From NCBI GenBank assembly GCA_029255685.2, contig CM055319.2, positions 36,528,530 through 36,592,529 on the forward strand: a stretch of 64,000 nucleotides of DNA, read 5' to 3'. Origin of the DNA: Silene conica (lineage: Eukaryota; Streptophyta; Magnoliopsida; Caryophyllales; Caryophyllaceae). Below, piece after piece: positions 37,413-50,066 of this stretch. Numbering within the stretch: position 1 is the stretch's first letter; each line of letters begins with the position of its first letter. The notes beneath the pieces are model-generated. The model was not told the DNA's origin. It did no database searches and saw only the letters and a list, made by a program, of their open reading frames with translations. The position numbers and the translations under genes are program-made.

Positions 37413-38759
37413 ACCTGCCACTTACGTGAAAATAGGGTAATTATAATATCGTAATATGTAGTATGATTAAGCAATACACGTTAAAAGGTTAAGTTATCCC
37501 TATCATTAAGAATTGACGTAAGAAAACTGACCATTTCATTTCCAGCATGACCTGTTGGTGTGGTTTGTGATTTTAAAGATTGAAGATCTTCCTATTTATA
37601 ACAAATGATAAATCAAACAACAAAACGAACGTAATAAGATATCTTGATGAGTTTATCATGAAACGGTAAGGGATGAAAATGTATAACAAACCTTATATGC
37701 TTCTGTATACTTGGTGAGCAATTTATTAGCCAATGATTCGTCATCACTCAAACTGAACACGGTATATGAGTTAGAGCCTTGCATGACGTTATACTTTTCA
37801 TGTATAAACACCTTGAAAAGAAAGGATCTGTCAATAAAAGTCTCCAGTTCGCGGGGAATAGCTTCATGATCACCACCATTCTACATTAAACATGGTTAAT
37901 AGTTAGAAATGCCTTGTAAAGTTTTAGAATAAACTATAAAAGTTAGGGTGTTATTTATCTTGTTTACTTTTTCTATCTTTGCAAGAAGCTCAGCAGCGGT
38001 TTGATTGATAAACTGATTTATCTGTGTATCAAACACCACAAAGTTAGCCACCTCATCGGACGAATCAGTGACTTCGAATTTGACCTGATATCTGTACCAT
38101 GTGAAGTAGGTAAGCATTACTTAATTTAGCTAACATATATAATAGGTGTGCAGTTTAGGTAAAATGGCTAATATATGTAAAATTTTACAAAAAATATGGA
38201 ATGTGTATACCTCCCCGACCAATAGTTTAGGAGCAAAATAGGAAATAAGTTGTTTTCTTATAGTAGCTTGGATGATTTCATTCTGCGATAAATAAACGGG
38301 ATAAAGGGTTAAACTGTCGTATCTATGACAACTATCGTACAATTTTTAAAAGTAGAATAACAACTATAAAAACAAAGCGATAAAAAACTATTGATAGGTT
38401 AAATACACAATTATTATATTTCCCCTTAATTTGTGGGATTAATTTGTAGGATTACCTAATTGGTAGAATTTATTATTCTGTTTTGCTAGTTGGTAGGATT
38501 ACCTGTAAAGGGGAGGGTCGATTGTTGTGCATGGGTATGTGTAAACTTAGTAAGCTTACCTTAACTAACCAAAGGCGTTAAATTTTTATATCTGATCCAG
38601 AAACATGATTTCCATCTCCCACATGACTTGCATTTTGGAGTGGTAGTTGGATTAGTGCATGGCAAACAAAGTCGCCTTTTTAGTACTTTACTATATTTGA
38701 ACTTTGTCTTAACACAAATATTTCACTTTTGTTAATATTGAGACTCCTTTCTGCTGCAG

Positions 38760-38989
38760 AGTGTGACGGAACTGGGGAACTGAATGTTGAGAAACAGGTT
38801 GGTTTACAATTTCTTTGTTCTATATGGTTTTCGGTTTTCCTGTGTACTTCCTTAAACTTCTGTTCAACTTTACAATGTAAATATGTAATGCAGTTCTTGG
38901 ATTGGGTGGAGGAAGGAGCAAATTGCCCCTACTGTGAAGGTCTTGGATATAATGTTTGTGACGTTTTCCACGGGACACTTGTTCTATAG
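38760..38989 (+). pseudogene. Captured piece of a plant zinc-ribbon (DnaJ-type CxxC) gene
   Basis: Two exon-like blocks, 38760-38797 and 38894-38989, each bordered by AG and, for the first, GT. They read in one frame as CDGTGELNVEKQ then FLDWVEEGANCPYCEGLGY. The CDGTG and CPYCEGLGY motifs are those of DnaJ-type zinc-binding proteins of plants; I cannot name the exact gene. A later CxxC is incomplete (CDVF) and the frame ends soon after. It lies on the opposite strand within the first large intron of the RPA-like gene, as expected of host sequence picked up by a Helitron. Another exon-like block may lie around 39235-39330. Confidence 0.5.
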
Positions 38990-40253
38990 TCATGGTCTGG
39001 AGGGTGGAGATTAGAGTATATTTCTTTTATCAACTGTTCTCTCTTACCAGGTACTTGTACATCTTACTTGTCCTATGACTCTTGTGTTCTACTGATAAAT
39101 TCTGAATTTAATATAGAAGGCATTGTCGCCAATGTTCTCTTCCCCTCCATTCTCACTTAGTAATAATCTTAGAATCCCAGTGTCAAAATGAAAATAACAT
39201 CTGACTTGTCAATTTAGAGACTCCTTAATTGCAGATGCTCCAACTGTTCTACGTATTATGGAAACCTTGGCATTGAAGATAGTTATATATTTGTTTCAGA
39301 TGGTGCCAAGTGTGACATTGCTCGACTTCAGGTTGGTTCTAGTAGCCTTTCTTTATGTGGTATTCCTGGGTCTGATTCCCATTGCAGGCATCTTTCTAAC
39401 TATTTCTTGTTTGTTTTCAAAAATAGATTTAATGTGAAGGACTCAGATGAGTTTGATGATTATGAAATTGTGTCCCTCAAAAGTTTAATATGTAAAGTTG
39501 TAAACAAACAAATTGATCATATTCATGATAATATACTTGGTTCATTAGTATATTATCCAGGGTGGCCAAACCTCAGTGGTAATTCTGGGTGATATTAGCT
39601 TTGTCAAGACGTGAATTTAATTTGTTCTTCTATGTTTGCTGATTATGTGTCCACTGTCATATTCCATGCCAAGCAGGATATTATTGTTTCAAATTATTCT
39701 GTTTTCCTAATTATTTATTTGATTATTATATTTTCCTAATTTGTAGGAGCAAAATAATATGCAGTTTGTTTTTTTTACCAGAAACTGCTGCTTTTCACAT
39801 TTTTTTAATACTATTTCTTTCAGGTTTTTAGAGAATCTACTATTTTTTTGAAGTTTCTTTGAATAAAAATTATTCTGTTTCCCTAATTATTTTGTGTTTA
39901 TTATATTTTCCTAATTTGTAGGATTAATTATTCTAGTTTCCTAATTGGTAGTATTAAAGAAATATATTTACCTAATTTGTAATCTGACACTTGCTATGAA
40001 AAAGAAATATATACATGTAATCAATAAACATTTTAGGAGCAAAATAATTAATAAATAGTTTCTACAACAATATTATAATGTAAAAGATTATTTGACATAC
40101 TTCAGCATCAAGGAGTAGAAGTTCAATTGCTTCATTCTTTGTCTTATCTTTGAATTCAGGTCTTGTCCATTTGTGTACAACCCTCAAATTAATCTGAGTA
40201 AGCCTAACCCCGACTTTGAGTTGCTTGATGGTGAGGAGTGATGAAATGGCCAT

Positions 40254-41058
40254 AGAAGAAAATGAGATGAGTTGCCCAAGCACAAATATGTAAGTTACGT
40301 TGTTGGTAATTTTAGTAGAATGATAATTGAAGGTAGATAAAATAATTGGTTTTTATAATGAAAAAGAGAATTCTAATAGTCGTTTCTGAATTGGCTTCAT
40401 CTTTTATGGAAAATTGGAATAAGAAGGCAATTATTGTATTTACGGTTTTTAGTCGTGAATTGGATTTTTTAGCCTGTTGCTGTGTTGATACACGTGAATC
40501 GCGGCTAATTATCTGCCATTTTGATGATATGTTAGGTGTTGCTGGAGTTTATGCAATGCTGATTCGTGGGTTGAATGCATTAAACGACATTCCCGAGTAA
40601 CCTTGAGAATGACAAAGGATTTAATTGTTTTTTTGGTAACTGTATAATTGTATACATGCAGAAAATTAAAACCTTGAGAATGACAAAGGGTTTAATTGTA
40701 ATTAGGTGGTTTGTATTTATGCGTCAATAATGGGAAGATAATTAAAACCTTAAAAACTGCATCTTTTGTATTCTTAATTAGGTTTTGAGAATTGGGATGC
40801 AATAAGTTACCTGGATCATTAATTGTATAATGACATTTCGATTCTGCCATTTTCTGCGTAGTCATTGCTGATGTGTCCAACATTGTTAAATCTGATTGGT
40901 TTAAATAAAAGTAAAATTGGGAGATTGAATGAGAGGCTTGTATTAGGCCATTTCTGAATTCTCATTGTGCCACGTCAGCTATCTAACATGATTCTTTTAT
41001 ATATATTATGATTATGATGGATAGTGGTTTCTCTTATATACTTATACTTATATATAGA
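40254..41058 (-). other. 5' region of the Helitron, with terminus
   Basis: On the minus strand it starts with TC at 41058, and the TCTATATATAAGTATAAG start and nearby GACGTGGCA (about 40970) are common in plant Helitron 5' ends. An ORF on the plus strand (40346-40600) has no recognised product. A 30-bp direct repeat of CCTTGAGAATGACAAAGG occurs at about 40602 and 40672. The promoter of the RPA-like gene should lie here. Confidence 0.65.
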
Positions 41059-41561
41059 TAAGATATTTATAAGATAAAACATTAAACAAGAGAGATATAA
41101 CCGATTCTATAAAGATAAAATTTTGGTCTGAGCAATTATTAAGTTGTTCACTTGTTATGAAGTGTTGTAGGTAGAACCAAATACTGATTTGGGGAATCCT
41201 AATTGATGTCTAATAGCAAGGTTGTTTGCAGCTATAAATAGGACATTCACTCTGCACTTAAAACACACGAGTTACACGACATACATACTCCATCTCTCTC
41301 TAGCTTTCATCTTACACAAAATTAAAGGTAATTTTACAGTTTCTAGCTCAGTAAAGGGTATTTCTCAGGACATCTTGGGTGCAACGATTAGGAGGATATC
41401 TATTTTGATATCTGATCTTAGGCCTTTGCAAGGACAGATGGTTAATTCTTAATCCCAATCTTTGTATCTCGTTCTTCGTTTATGACTATAAATCATACAT
41501 TATAAATTTGTTATAATACTGCAAGTGTAGTATTGGGAATATATACAGATATTTTCCCACA
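41059..41561 (+). repeat. Left LTR remnant of the copia
   Basis: It matches the right LTR from TAAGATATTTATAAG to its end TTTTCCCACA. The first roughly 430 bp of the LTR are missing; the Helitron end takes their place at 41058. Confidence 0.9.
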
Positions 41562-41563
41562 AG

Positions 41564-41575
41564 TGGTATCAGAGC
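41564..41575 (+). other. Primer-binding site of the copia
   Basis: TGGTATCAGAGC, two bases after the LTR end: the initiator tRNA-Met type. Confidence 0.9.
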
Positions 41576-43754
41576 ATAAGACTTACAAATTTTATTTTTG
41601 TATGATTTTCAAAAACGTTTTGAGAAAATTTAAAGTGAAAAAAAAAATTAGCCGTGTATATTTTTTTTTAGCCGAAATAGTTTTTTTTTTTTCGTTCGTC
41701 GTTTTCCTTTTGATTTATTATTGTTGTTGTCTTAAATAGTTAAAATAACAAAATAATAAATTTGTAGATGTTTTAATTTAATAAGGATTGAATTAAAACG
41801 TAAAAGGATATCGTCTCACATGTTCTTGAATGATATAATTTGCTAAATAAATCGATCCCACCATAATCTTTATATTCGTCTTAAAAGGTTAATTTGAATG
41901 TTTAAGATTACAACAATATCTAATAAAGATTAGTATTTTGAAGGTTATCGATCCCGTATTTAGCAACCCGACATTAGTTATTCAAGTTCATGAGTTTTAA
42001 AAAGAGAAAAAAAAATTTTAAAAAAAAAAATCCGAAAAACAGGCTGTTAGGCGTGTTATTACACTTTTCTAGGTTGCGACGCTTTTCTGCCGACGCTATT
42101 CTAGGCTTTCAGCTCTTTTTAATTCAAATTTTGGATTACATCGTTTTCCAAAAACGTCGCAAAATTTAGCAACTTCTTTTAGCCGCGGTTTTTTTTCGAC
42201 GCTTTTTCTTTCTTTTTTAGCGCTTTTAGAAGCGCTGGAAAGTGTTTTAGCTTCTTTCTTGTGTGCGACGTTTTGCTAGCAGCGCTTTTTGGGGTTTTTT
42301 GCGACGCTTTTGCTGTTTCAGCAATTTTAAAGCGCTGGAACTTTGATTTTGTTTATTTTTTTTACTTCTTTTCTCTCTTTTTGTCTCGGCTATCCTTTTA
42401 AATTCACGGGCTGGTTTTATTTTTTTATACATTATAAAGATAATGTGTAATTTTTTTTTGGGTGAAAAAGTTCACTATGTTTTGATACCTAATTATTTTA
42501 AAACGGTTTAAAATAATGTTGGATTAATTCATATTATATGATAATATGAATATGTATGTTTGATTAAAATTATGAGATGAATTACGGAATTATTACATAA
42601 TTTTAATCAATAAATGGTGGTTTGGGTAAATTACTCTACATAATTACGGAATTATGTCTTGAAAGATTAATTTAATTAGTATGATGCATTATATATATTA
42701 TATATATTTTATTGTTGAATGAATGAATGGTTTTATTTACAATTTTGCAATCAGTTGTATTTTGTAATACTTAGTGTGGCCTTAGTAAATTTTGTTTTCG
42801 TAATGAAGGAAGCATAATTTGTGATGTATTTTTGAGATCTCGAATCTCCCTTGTGTAATATTTTTTTTACGTTTTTGGGAATTAGAATGTAATAATAGGA
42901 TTTTATTATGTAATTTTTCAAATGTAAATAAGAAGACCAAGACGGATATCGGATTGCTCACTCCCACTACATCACCAAGAAGGAACATCAAGACAAGACA
43001 ACCTTTCAGGGTCCATTGCTGAACAGATTCCAAGTTGTATTTTTGTTCTTTTTGGTAGGATAGCCCACACTAGGACTTGCTTTATTTCCGTTTTGTTTTT
43101 CATTCACATGTTTGTTTTGCATCATTTTTCCCCCTAAACCAAACCACCTGAATTGCATGAAAATTGACTCATATAGTATGTATGCTAGTCTGGGTCGACA
43201 TAAAGATGTCACACGTTTTTCCCTTAAACCCATCACCTTAGTTTATTCATTCTCGCAAGCTAGATATTTGTTCACTTAAATGAATTAAAATTAAAGATGA
43301 TGGGATCTTCCTCTATAACCTAAAATTGAGATTAGTCTTTTATAAGTCCAATTACTATGAATTCCTTCTTCGTCGCCAGGCATATAGGACCTTACTCTCC
43401 ATATGACCCCTTCTACGTTGGGTAAGTAGTAGCTGTTGACTTATTTTACCTCAACATCATGACCCTCGTACGATCCTGTGGTTATGGTGGACTAAAGATA
43501 GAATTTACAGAAATTTATCGACCAAGAATTCTAAATGTAGAATTAACCAAGAGGTTGGCTTATCAATTTAATGAACTTGAGTCTTGGGATCGTTTATATA
43601 ATTCTTGAGGAAGATCAATTATATAAATGCTAAAGTCCTCGCATTAAACTGTTTTTGCTAGACTATTTACAAAACGATGGTATGCTTATTATGTTTTAAT
43701 TTCTTCTTTACAGTGTAGAATTCACCTGAACAGAACAATAATACTGCAAATACT
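41576..43754 (+). other. Copia leader, non-coding
   Basis: No gene is seen. The part at about 42050-42380 is T-rich, with repeated GCGACGCTTTT and AGCGCTGGAA motifs. The rest is ordinary AT-rich leader before Gag. Confidence 0.6.
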
Positions 43755-46700
43755 ATGGCTGGTCATAATGATGACCCTATGCCTAGTGCCACACTAAGAA
43801 AAGAATCCTGGCTTAAAGCTTTCATGGACCACATGAATCAGTCCACGCGACTGAAAAATGATGGGTCCAACTTTGCGGACTACGAGGCTGCATTACGGAA
43901 TGCAGCTGTAGCTGATGGTAAGCTCAGGCATTTAACTGAGCCTTGACCACCGAACCCATGCCCTACTGCTAGAGCTAACGTATCACAAGCTTATAGTGAT
44001 TTCGTTATGGAAGCGGGTGCGATAAAGAACGTACTCATTTTTGCAATGGAACCCAATTTGCAAAGACGCTTCATTTCCCATGGTGCAAATAAGATTTTCA
44101 CCACGCTCACAAACGAATTCTTAAAAGCACCGAGAATCGTGTCATATGAGCACACCTGTCCTTGTTCGATGCGAAACTCCAAAAGGGTCAACCAGTTAGC
44201 CCACACATTCTCAATATGATTGAGAATGTCGAGATATTGGAGTCCCTGAACTGCAAGATCAGTGAGAACGTAATCATTGATCGAATGCTTCATTCACTTC
44301 ATGATGGTTTTTCCTTGTTCAGGGCAAACTATTACATGAATGAGATGAAGAAAAGTCCTCATGAGCTACACTCCCTTCTCGTACAGAACGAGAAGGATCT
44401 TAATTTGAGTGGGAGCATGAAGCTAGACGTTCTCATGATTGCAAAGAAGGGAAAGGGTAAGGGAAAAGCTCAAACAGAGCTAACAGTAGCTAAGCCTCCT
44501 AAATTCAAAAGGGCCGGATTTAACGGTGGGCCTGGTGAGACAAGTAGCTCACAAGGCAAGACAAAGAGCAAAGACGGTAACATTGAGTGCCACCATTGCC
44601 ACAAGACTGGGCATTGGAGGCGGAACTGTCCAGTGTACCGTGAGGACATAAATGCAGGCCGCGTCACTCTTGTTGGTATGTCATCTTATATTCATATGAT
44701 TGAGATTAACCATGCAAGTTTCGGAACTTGGGTACTTGATACCGGTTATGGTTCTCATCTGTGTAATCATTTGCAGGGTCTAAAAAACATCACACCTCTC
44801 GCAAAGGGTGATGTGGACCTGCGAGTCGGGAATGGAGAAAAAGTTGCTGCTGCTTCCATGGGAACATATGTGATCCAGCTACCGAGCGGATTCGAGTTAT
44901 ATCTTTATAACTGTTATTATGTACCCAGTTTATCTAAGAACATTATTTCAGTTTCCGTACTCGATAAAGACGGATTTTCATTCTTAATAAAGGATAATAG
45001 CTGTATTTTCTCTTTAAATGGAATGGTTTATGGTAAAGCGGTTTCCATGAATGGTATGTGACAAAGATCAAACATATCTATGGCACTGTCGTATGGGACA
45101 CATAAATGAGAAACGTGTAAAGCAGCTAATACAAAATGGCGCTATATCTCCATTTGATTATGAATCATTTGGGATATGGGAATCATGTCTCATAGGCAAA
45201 ATGACTCGTATTTCCTTTAAAGGTGGTAGAATGCGCGCTGCTGACCTATTAGGCCTCGTACATACAGATGTATGTGGACCTATGTCAATCACCGCACGAG
45301 ACGGCTATAGATATTTCAACACTTTCACGGACGATTTAAGTAGATACGGATATGTCTACTTAATGAAGCATAAAAGTGAATCTTTGAAAAGTTCAAGGAA
45401 TTCCAGGCGAAGGTTGAAAACCAACTGGATAGAAAGATTAAAGCACTACGATCAGATCGTGGTGGTGAATATCTTACGCATGAGTTTGATCAACACCTTA
45501 AAGATTGTGGTATAGTACTACAGTTAACTCCACCTAGAAAACCACAATTAAATGGTGTGTCCGAACGGAGAAATCGAACACTATTAGATATGGTTCGATC
45601 CATGATGAGTCACACAGTTGTGCCGGATTCATTATAGGGCTTTGCTCTATTAGTAGCTGCTCTTATACTTAACCGAAGTCCGTCTAAAGCTGTTGACAAG
45701 ACTCCATATGAGATATGGAAGGGAACCGTCCCTAACTTGTCCTTTATTCGGGTTTGGGGCTGCGAGGCTTATGTCAAGTGGATACACGAGGATAAGCTCG
45801 GCCCGCCATCGGTCACGATATACTTTATTGGTTATCCAAAAGAAATGTTTGGTCATTACTTCTATTCGCCTACCGAACACCGCGTTTTTGTTGCGGCTAG
45901 TGCGAAGTTCTTAGAGAAAGAATTTCTCGAGAATAAGACAAGTAATAGAACCTTCGATTTGTCGGAGATTCAAGAACCAACTACTGAGCAACCAATGGAG
46001 GAAACCGTTCCTTCATCTTCTGTTGCGGTCAGTATTCCTGAGGAACCCATAAGGTCGGGTAGACACTCCATTCCTCCAGATAGATACATCGGTATGATCG
46101 AGGAACTTGACGGAGTTGACGTTTTTCTCTTAGAGAGTAACGAACCCGTGACCTATAAAGGTGCCATGACCTGTTCCGACTCAAAGCTATGGTTTAATGC
46201 CATGCAATCCGAAATGGACTCCATGTATGAGAATGAAGTATGGGAGTTGGTTGATTTGCCTGATAAGGTACGACCTCTTCAGTGCAAAGGGCTTTATAAG
46301 ATAAAGCGCTCGATTGAGGGACAACCAGACACCTATAAGGCACGACTAGTGGCAAAAGGTTTCACTCAAGTGCAAGGGCTGATGAGATTTTTGCACCCGT
46401 AGTCATGCTGCGTTCCATTCGGATTATCTTAGCGATTGCTGCATTTCATGACTTCGAAATATGGCAAATGGATGTGAAAACCGCCTTCTTAAACGGTTAT
46501 TTGGAGGAGGACTTGTACATGGTACAACCCGAAGGTTTCACTGATCCTAAAAATCCTAAGAAAGTATGCAAGCTTAAGCGTTCCATTTATGGACTTAAGC
46601 AAGCATCTAGGAGTTGGAATCATCGCTTCGACCAAGTGATAAAAAGGAATGGTTTTATTCGATCAGTCGAAGAACCATGCTTATATATCAAGTCGAGTAG

Positions 46701-47586
46701 GAGTAAGATAGTCTTTCTGGTGTTGTATGTCGACGATATACTTTTGATCGGAAATGACATCCCTCTCTTATCTTCGGTTAAAGTATAGTTAAAGAACCAT
46801 TTCCAGATGAAAGATCTGGGTGAGGCACAATGTATATTGGGGATCCGTATCTATAGAGATAGAACACGACGGATGTTATCACTGAGTCAGGAGTCTCATA
46901 TAGATAAGATTCTTTACAGATTCAGCATGACCAACTCCAAAAAGGGGTTGCTTCCGATGATCTCGGGGGTGCATTTGAGTAAGACTCAGGCATCTAAGAC
47001 ACCGGAAGAGGTCTACCGCATGAGTCGCATTCCTTATGCGTCAGCTATAGGATCGATCATGTATGCCATGATATGCACACGTCCAGACATGGCATATGCT
47101 TTGAGTATGACGTGTTGGTACCAAGGCAATCCAGGTGAACCATACTGGATGGTTGTTAAAAACATTCTTAAGTACCTACGTAGGACTAAAGATTGGGTAT
47201 TGACTTATCGTGGAGGCACTGACCTTTGTGCAAACGGTTACGCATATGCTAGCTTCCAAACGGATCGAGATGACTCGAAATCTCAGTCTGGATTCGTTTT
47301 TACTCTTAATGGCGCTGCTGTCAGTTGGAAAAGATCCAAGCAGAGTGTTATTGCAGATTCTACTACTGAGTAAAAGGAGATAGTGATAGACAAGATTGCG
47401 ACTGATGACAACATCGCAAATCCTCTCACTAAACCATTAAGACATGATAAACATGAAGGGCAGTACTTTTGTGAATTGGATATTGTATCTATTTCATATA
47501 CTATTTATAACACCATCGATTTTGTTTTATATATTGTTTTTCATGTGGATTGTACTGACAACATTGAACAACACAAAGTGAACTGA

Positions 47587-48245
47587 ATTACATTATATTT
47601 GTTTTAGTCCGTAATCGCCTACACGAGATGATAACTCTGGCAATTATTTTGTGACGTCGATTGATGGTGGGTTCAATAAACCATAAGTAAAACCGTTGAC
47701 TGATCGATCACAGATACGAGATTATAACGATAACTCGTAGGACAATTTTCGTGACGACGCAATGGAGTCCTAAATGTTATTGAACATTCGGTGCCGGGTC
47801 GTGGATAGGACGTCCATCGTGTTCCTTGAGTCGATTCTTTTGACTGTCGACTGTTTCTTGAGATAAAGGGCAGTTTTGGGTGACTTTGATTTCTTTCTCA
47901 CTAGTTGACCGTAACTGGGGCTAAGCAGATTTTTTTTGGGTAATTTCATACTGTGCTTACATCTGCAAGATTCGAGTTGAAGGAAATATCCACCCCTCAT
48001 CAGGTTTTAATATTTCTCAGGGCCACTCGAGGAGTAGTAACTGAAATGCTTGGCCAAGCTCGAATAATGATTCGTTATCAGTTGAGTTACTCTCTAGTCG
48101 GGAAAACCACTCTTGATACAGATCGCTTGTAAAATACGACCTTTGTGAATACAGATTTGCAAATTGTTTTACATTGAGTGGGAGAAATTTAATTGGATAT
48201 GAGAATCGGTTACCGCACATACACTTGTACGGACAAGTGGGAGAT
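47587..48245 (+). other. Copia 3' non-coding region and polypurine tract
   Basis: No coding sequence. It contains the CAGGGCCACTCGAGGAG block also seen in degenerate form near 18540. It ends with AAGTGGGAGAT just before the LTR start TGTTGGAGC, a fitting polypurine tract. Confidence 0.7.
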
Positions 48246-49735
48246 TGTTGGAGCTAGTGTCCTCAACAGTTAGTGCGACAACACGTATAAATCTCTTAAA
48301 GGAACACAGGGTATACTTTGTATTTTAGCCAGTTGATTCACGTTTATCAATAACGCTTGGCTTGCTAGAAAGTTTGACGTTATTGTCATACATATGGCGG
48401 TAATCAACTGGTCCCTAAGAGTCACACCTAAAGGATGAAATCTGAGAGAGATGATTAGATGAAAATGTAATCACTATATGACTAAACGGTTAGTCAATGT
48501 AATGATGACATAATTATTTAATACTGATTAAATAATATTAGCTAAGACGAATTAAAATGTTAATTCGTAATTAAATATAAAATGTTATATTTAATAATGT
48601 GTAATGAAATTATTTAATAAAGATTAAAATGATTTAATTAAATATAAAAGGTTATATTTAATTAGTGGATTATAAATATAAGATATTTATAAGATAAAAC
48701 ATTACACAAGAGAGAGATATAACCGATTCTATAAAGATAGAATTTCGGTCTGAGCAATTATTAAGTTGTTCTGTTGTTATGAAGTGTAACACCCAAGAGT
48801 ATGAGAAGAAAGTTGTCCCACATTGGTAGAATGTGAGGCTTGTGATATGTTTATAATAACTTCCATCCACCACTTAGTAACAAGGCCTTGTGTTTTTGGG
48901 CTTAAGTGAGGACAAATAATGGGCCCAAAGGCATACCTCCCATCTTATTGGGGATGTGTTACGACTGTGGTGGGTCGGGTTGAATGGTATAAGAGCGACC
49001 CTGCGACCGTGTGATGAGCCTGTGGTCGGGAGTACCCGGGTCACACACCTAGCGGGGGAGGATTGTGGCCCTGGTTGTGGTCAAGTTTGAGGCACGAGGA
49101 CGTTGTGTTCTTTAAGTGGGGTGGTTTGTAACACCCAAGAGTATGAGAAGAAAGTTGTCCCACATTGGTAGAATGTGAGGCTTGTGATATGTTTATATAT
49201 AATAACTTCCACCCACCACTTAGTAACAAGGCCTTGTGTTTTTGGGCTTAAGTGAGGACAAATAATGGGCCCAAAGGCATACCACCCATCTTATTGGGGA
49301 TGTGTTACGACTGTGGTGGGTCGGGTTGTTACATGAAGTGTTGTAGGTAGAACCAAATACTAATTTGGTGAATCCTAGTTGATGTCTAATAGCAAGGTTG
49401 TTTACAGCTATAAATAGGACATTCACTCTGCACTTAAAACACACGAGTTACACGACATACATACTCCCTCTCTCTCTAGCTTTCATCTTACACAATTAAA
49501 GGTAATTTTACAGTTTCTAGCTCAGGAAAGGGTATTTCTCAGGACATCTTGGGTGCAACGATTAGGAGGATATCTATTTTGATATCTGATCTTAGGCCTT
49601 TGCAAGGACAGAAGGTTAATTCTTAATCCCAATCTTTGTATCTTGTTCTTCGTTTATGACTATAAATCATACATTATAAATTTGTTATAATCCTGCATGT
49701 GTAGTATTGGGAATATATACAGATATTTTCCCACA
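48246..49735 (+). repeat. Right LTR of the copia, with TRIM insertion
   Basis: It starts TGTTGGAGCTAGTG and ends TTTTCCCACA. Without the TRIM and its duplicated target it is about 936 bp. After its end at 49735 the sequence is gypsy-2 family LTR. Confidence 0.9.
48785..49333 (+). mobile_element. TRIM (miniature LTR retrotransposon), complete
   Basis: 549 bp, flanked by the 5-bp duplication TGAAG (48780-48784 and 49334-49338). The uninterrupted target can be read in the left copia LTR at about 41157-41170. Two direct repeats of about 200 bp (48785 to about 48983, and 49127-49333) start TGTAACACCCAAGAG. Between them are a primer-binding-like site (TGGTATAAGAGC, about 48985-48996), about 130 bp of non-coding DNA and a purine tract (AAGTGGGGTGG). 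It has no coding capacity and would need enzymes from another element. The two LTRs are nearly identical, so it is young. Confidence 0.93.
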
Positions 49736-50066
49736 AATGAAACCAAAGTACTTTATATAAAAACTAATTAAATTTAAACTTTGATATTACAAGACTACGC
49801 AACAGAATAAAAGTACAACTGATGACTACTCTATAAGTGATATAATTCTAAGTCGGTCACAAATCCGCATCTCACATTACCGTCCCAGCTCCTAGCTCAT
49901 CTGTCTCTTTCCTGTAGAATCTACTCCCCATTCCGGATCATCGTAGGTGTCACACGAATACATAGGGTCAACCACGAGGTTGAGTAGGAAGATAAATAAA
50001 ACATAAACAACAGTAAAAATGCATCATCCTCCACCTCCATATCACAAGACTCGGTTATCCACTTCA
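49736..50066 (-). repeat. Inverted fragment of the gypsy-2 LTR
   Basis: It is the reverse complement of about 51876-52207, with roughly 95 per cent or better identity by eye. The pairing stops near 50066. The copia was inserted into its left side, at a point about 100 bp short of this LTR's 3' end. Confidence 0.85.

Larger units (their letters stand above)
36600..40253 (-). pseudogene. RPA70-like single-strand DNA-binding protein gene, internally reduced
   Basis: Pieces on the minus strand: 40253-40101 (start MAISSLLTIKQLKVG, first half of an OB fold), 38282-38211 (NEIIQATIRKQLISYF, second half; the junction keeps the frame), about 38113-37967 (YRYQVKFEVTDSSDEVANF), about 37880-37692 (AIPRELETFIDRSFLFKV), about 37590-37530, and 36762-36600 (ends VIVKKEK). 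The first two form the N-terminal OB fold; the next two match the C-terminal RPA70 domain. The central part is missing, and the third piece does not join the second in frame at its obvious acceptor. The gene is therefore probably a reduced or decayed copy. Plant Helitrons often carry RPA-like genes, thought to aid rolling-circle DNA handling. Confidence 0.7.
22200..41058 (-). mobile_element. Helitron (minus strand), RPA-carrying, split by a CACTA element
   Basis: On the minus strand the element begins TCTATATATAAGTATAAG (ending at 41058) and ends with a hairpin followed by CTAG (22200-22203). It is flanked by A and T, as expected for Helitron insertion between A and T. Without the 11.1 kb CACTA insertion it is about 7.75 kb. 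It carries an RPA70-like gene (36600-40253) and an antisense piece of a zinc-ribbon gene. I saw no Rep/helicase, so it is non-autonomous. The right flank joins the copia LTR at 41059 exactly. The left flank is not the matching half of that LTR, so the locus was rearranged or the two ends belong to different copies. Confidence 0.75.
41059..49735 (+). mobile_element. Ty1-copia element, broken
   Basis: Parts: remnant of the left LTR (41059-41561), primer-binding site (41564-41575), a long non-coding leader, Gag (about 43755-44660) with a CCHC knuckle near 44590-44630, protease (about 44720), Gag-pre-integrase and integrase (about 45060-45700), reverse transcriptase (about 46200-46800), RNase H (about 47080-47450), a purine-rich tract before 48246, and the right LTR (48246-49735, with a TRIM inside). 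Coding regions are broken, with very roughly ten breaks. By eye the LTR remnants differ at about 3-4 per cent, suggesting one to a few million years (inference). The right end joins gypsy-2 family sequence. Confidence 0.9.

Noticed and set aside
36600-40253. An ordinary host RPA70 gene
   Set aside because: It sits within Helitron ends, lacks the central part of the protein, and such genes are common Helitron cargo.
40346-40600. An 84-codon plus-strand frame near the Helitron 5' end
   Set aside because: No recognised domain, and it lies in the expected promoter region of the RPA-like gene; kept only as a remark.
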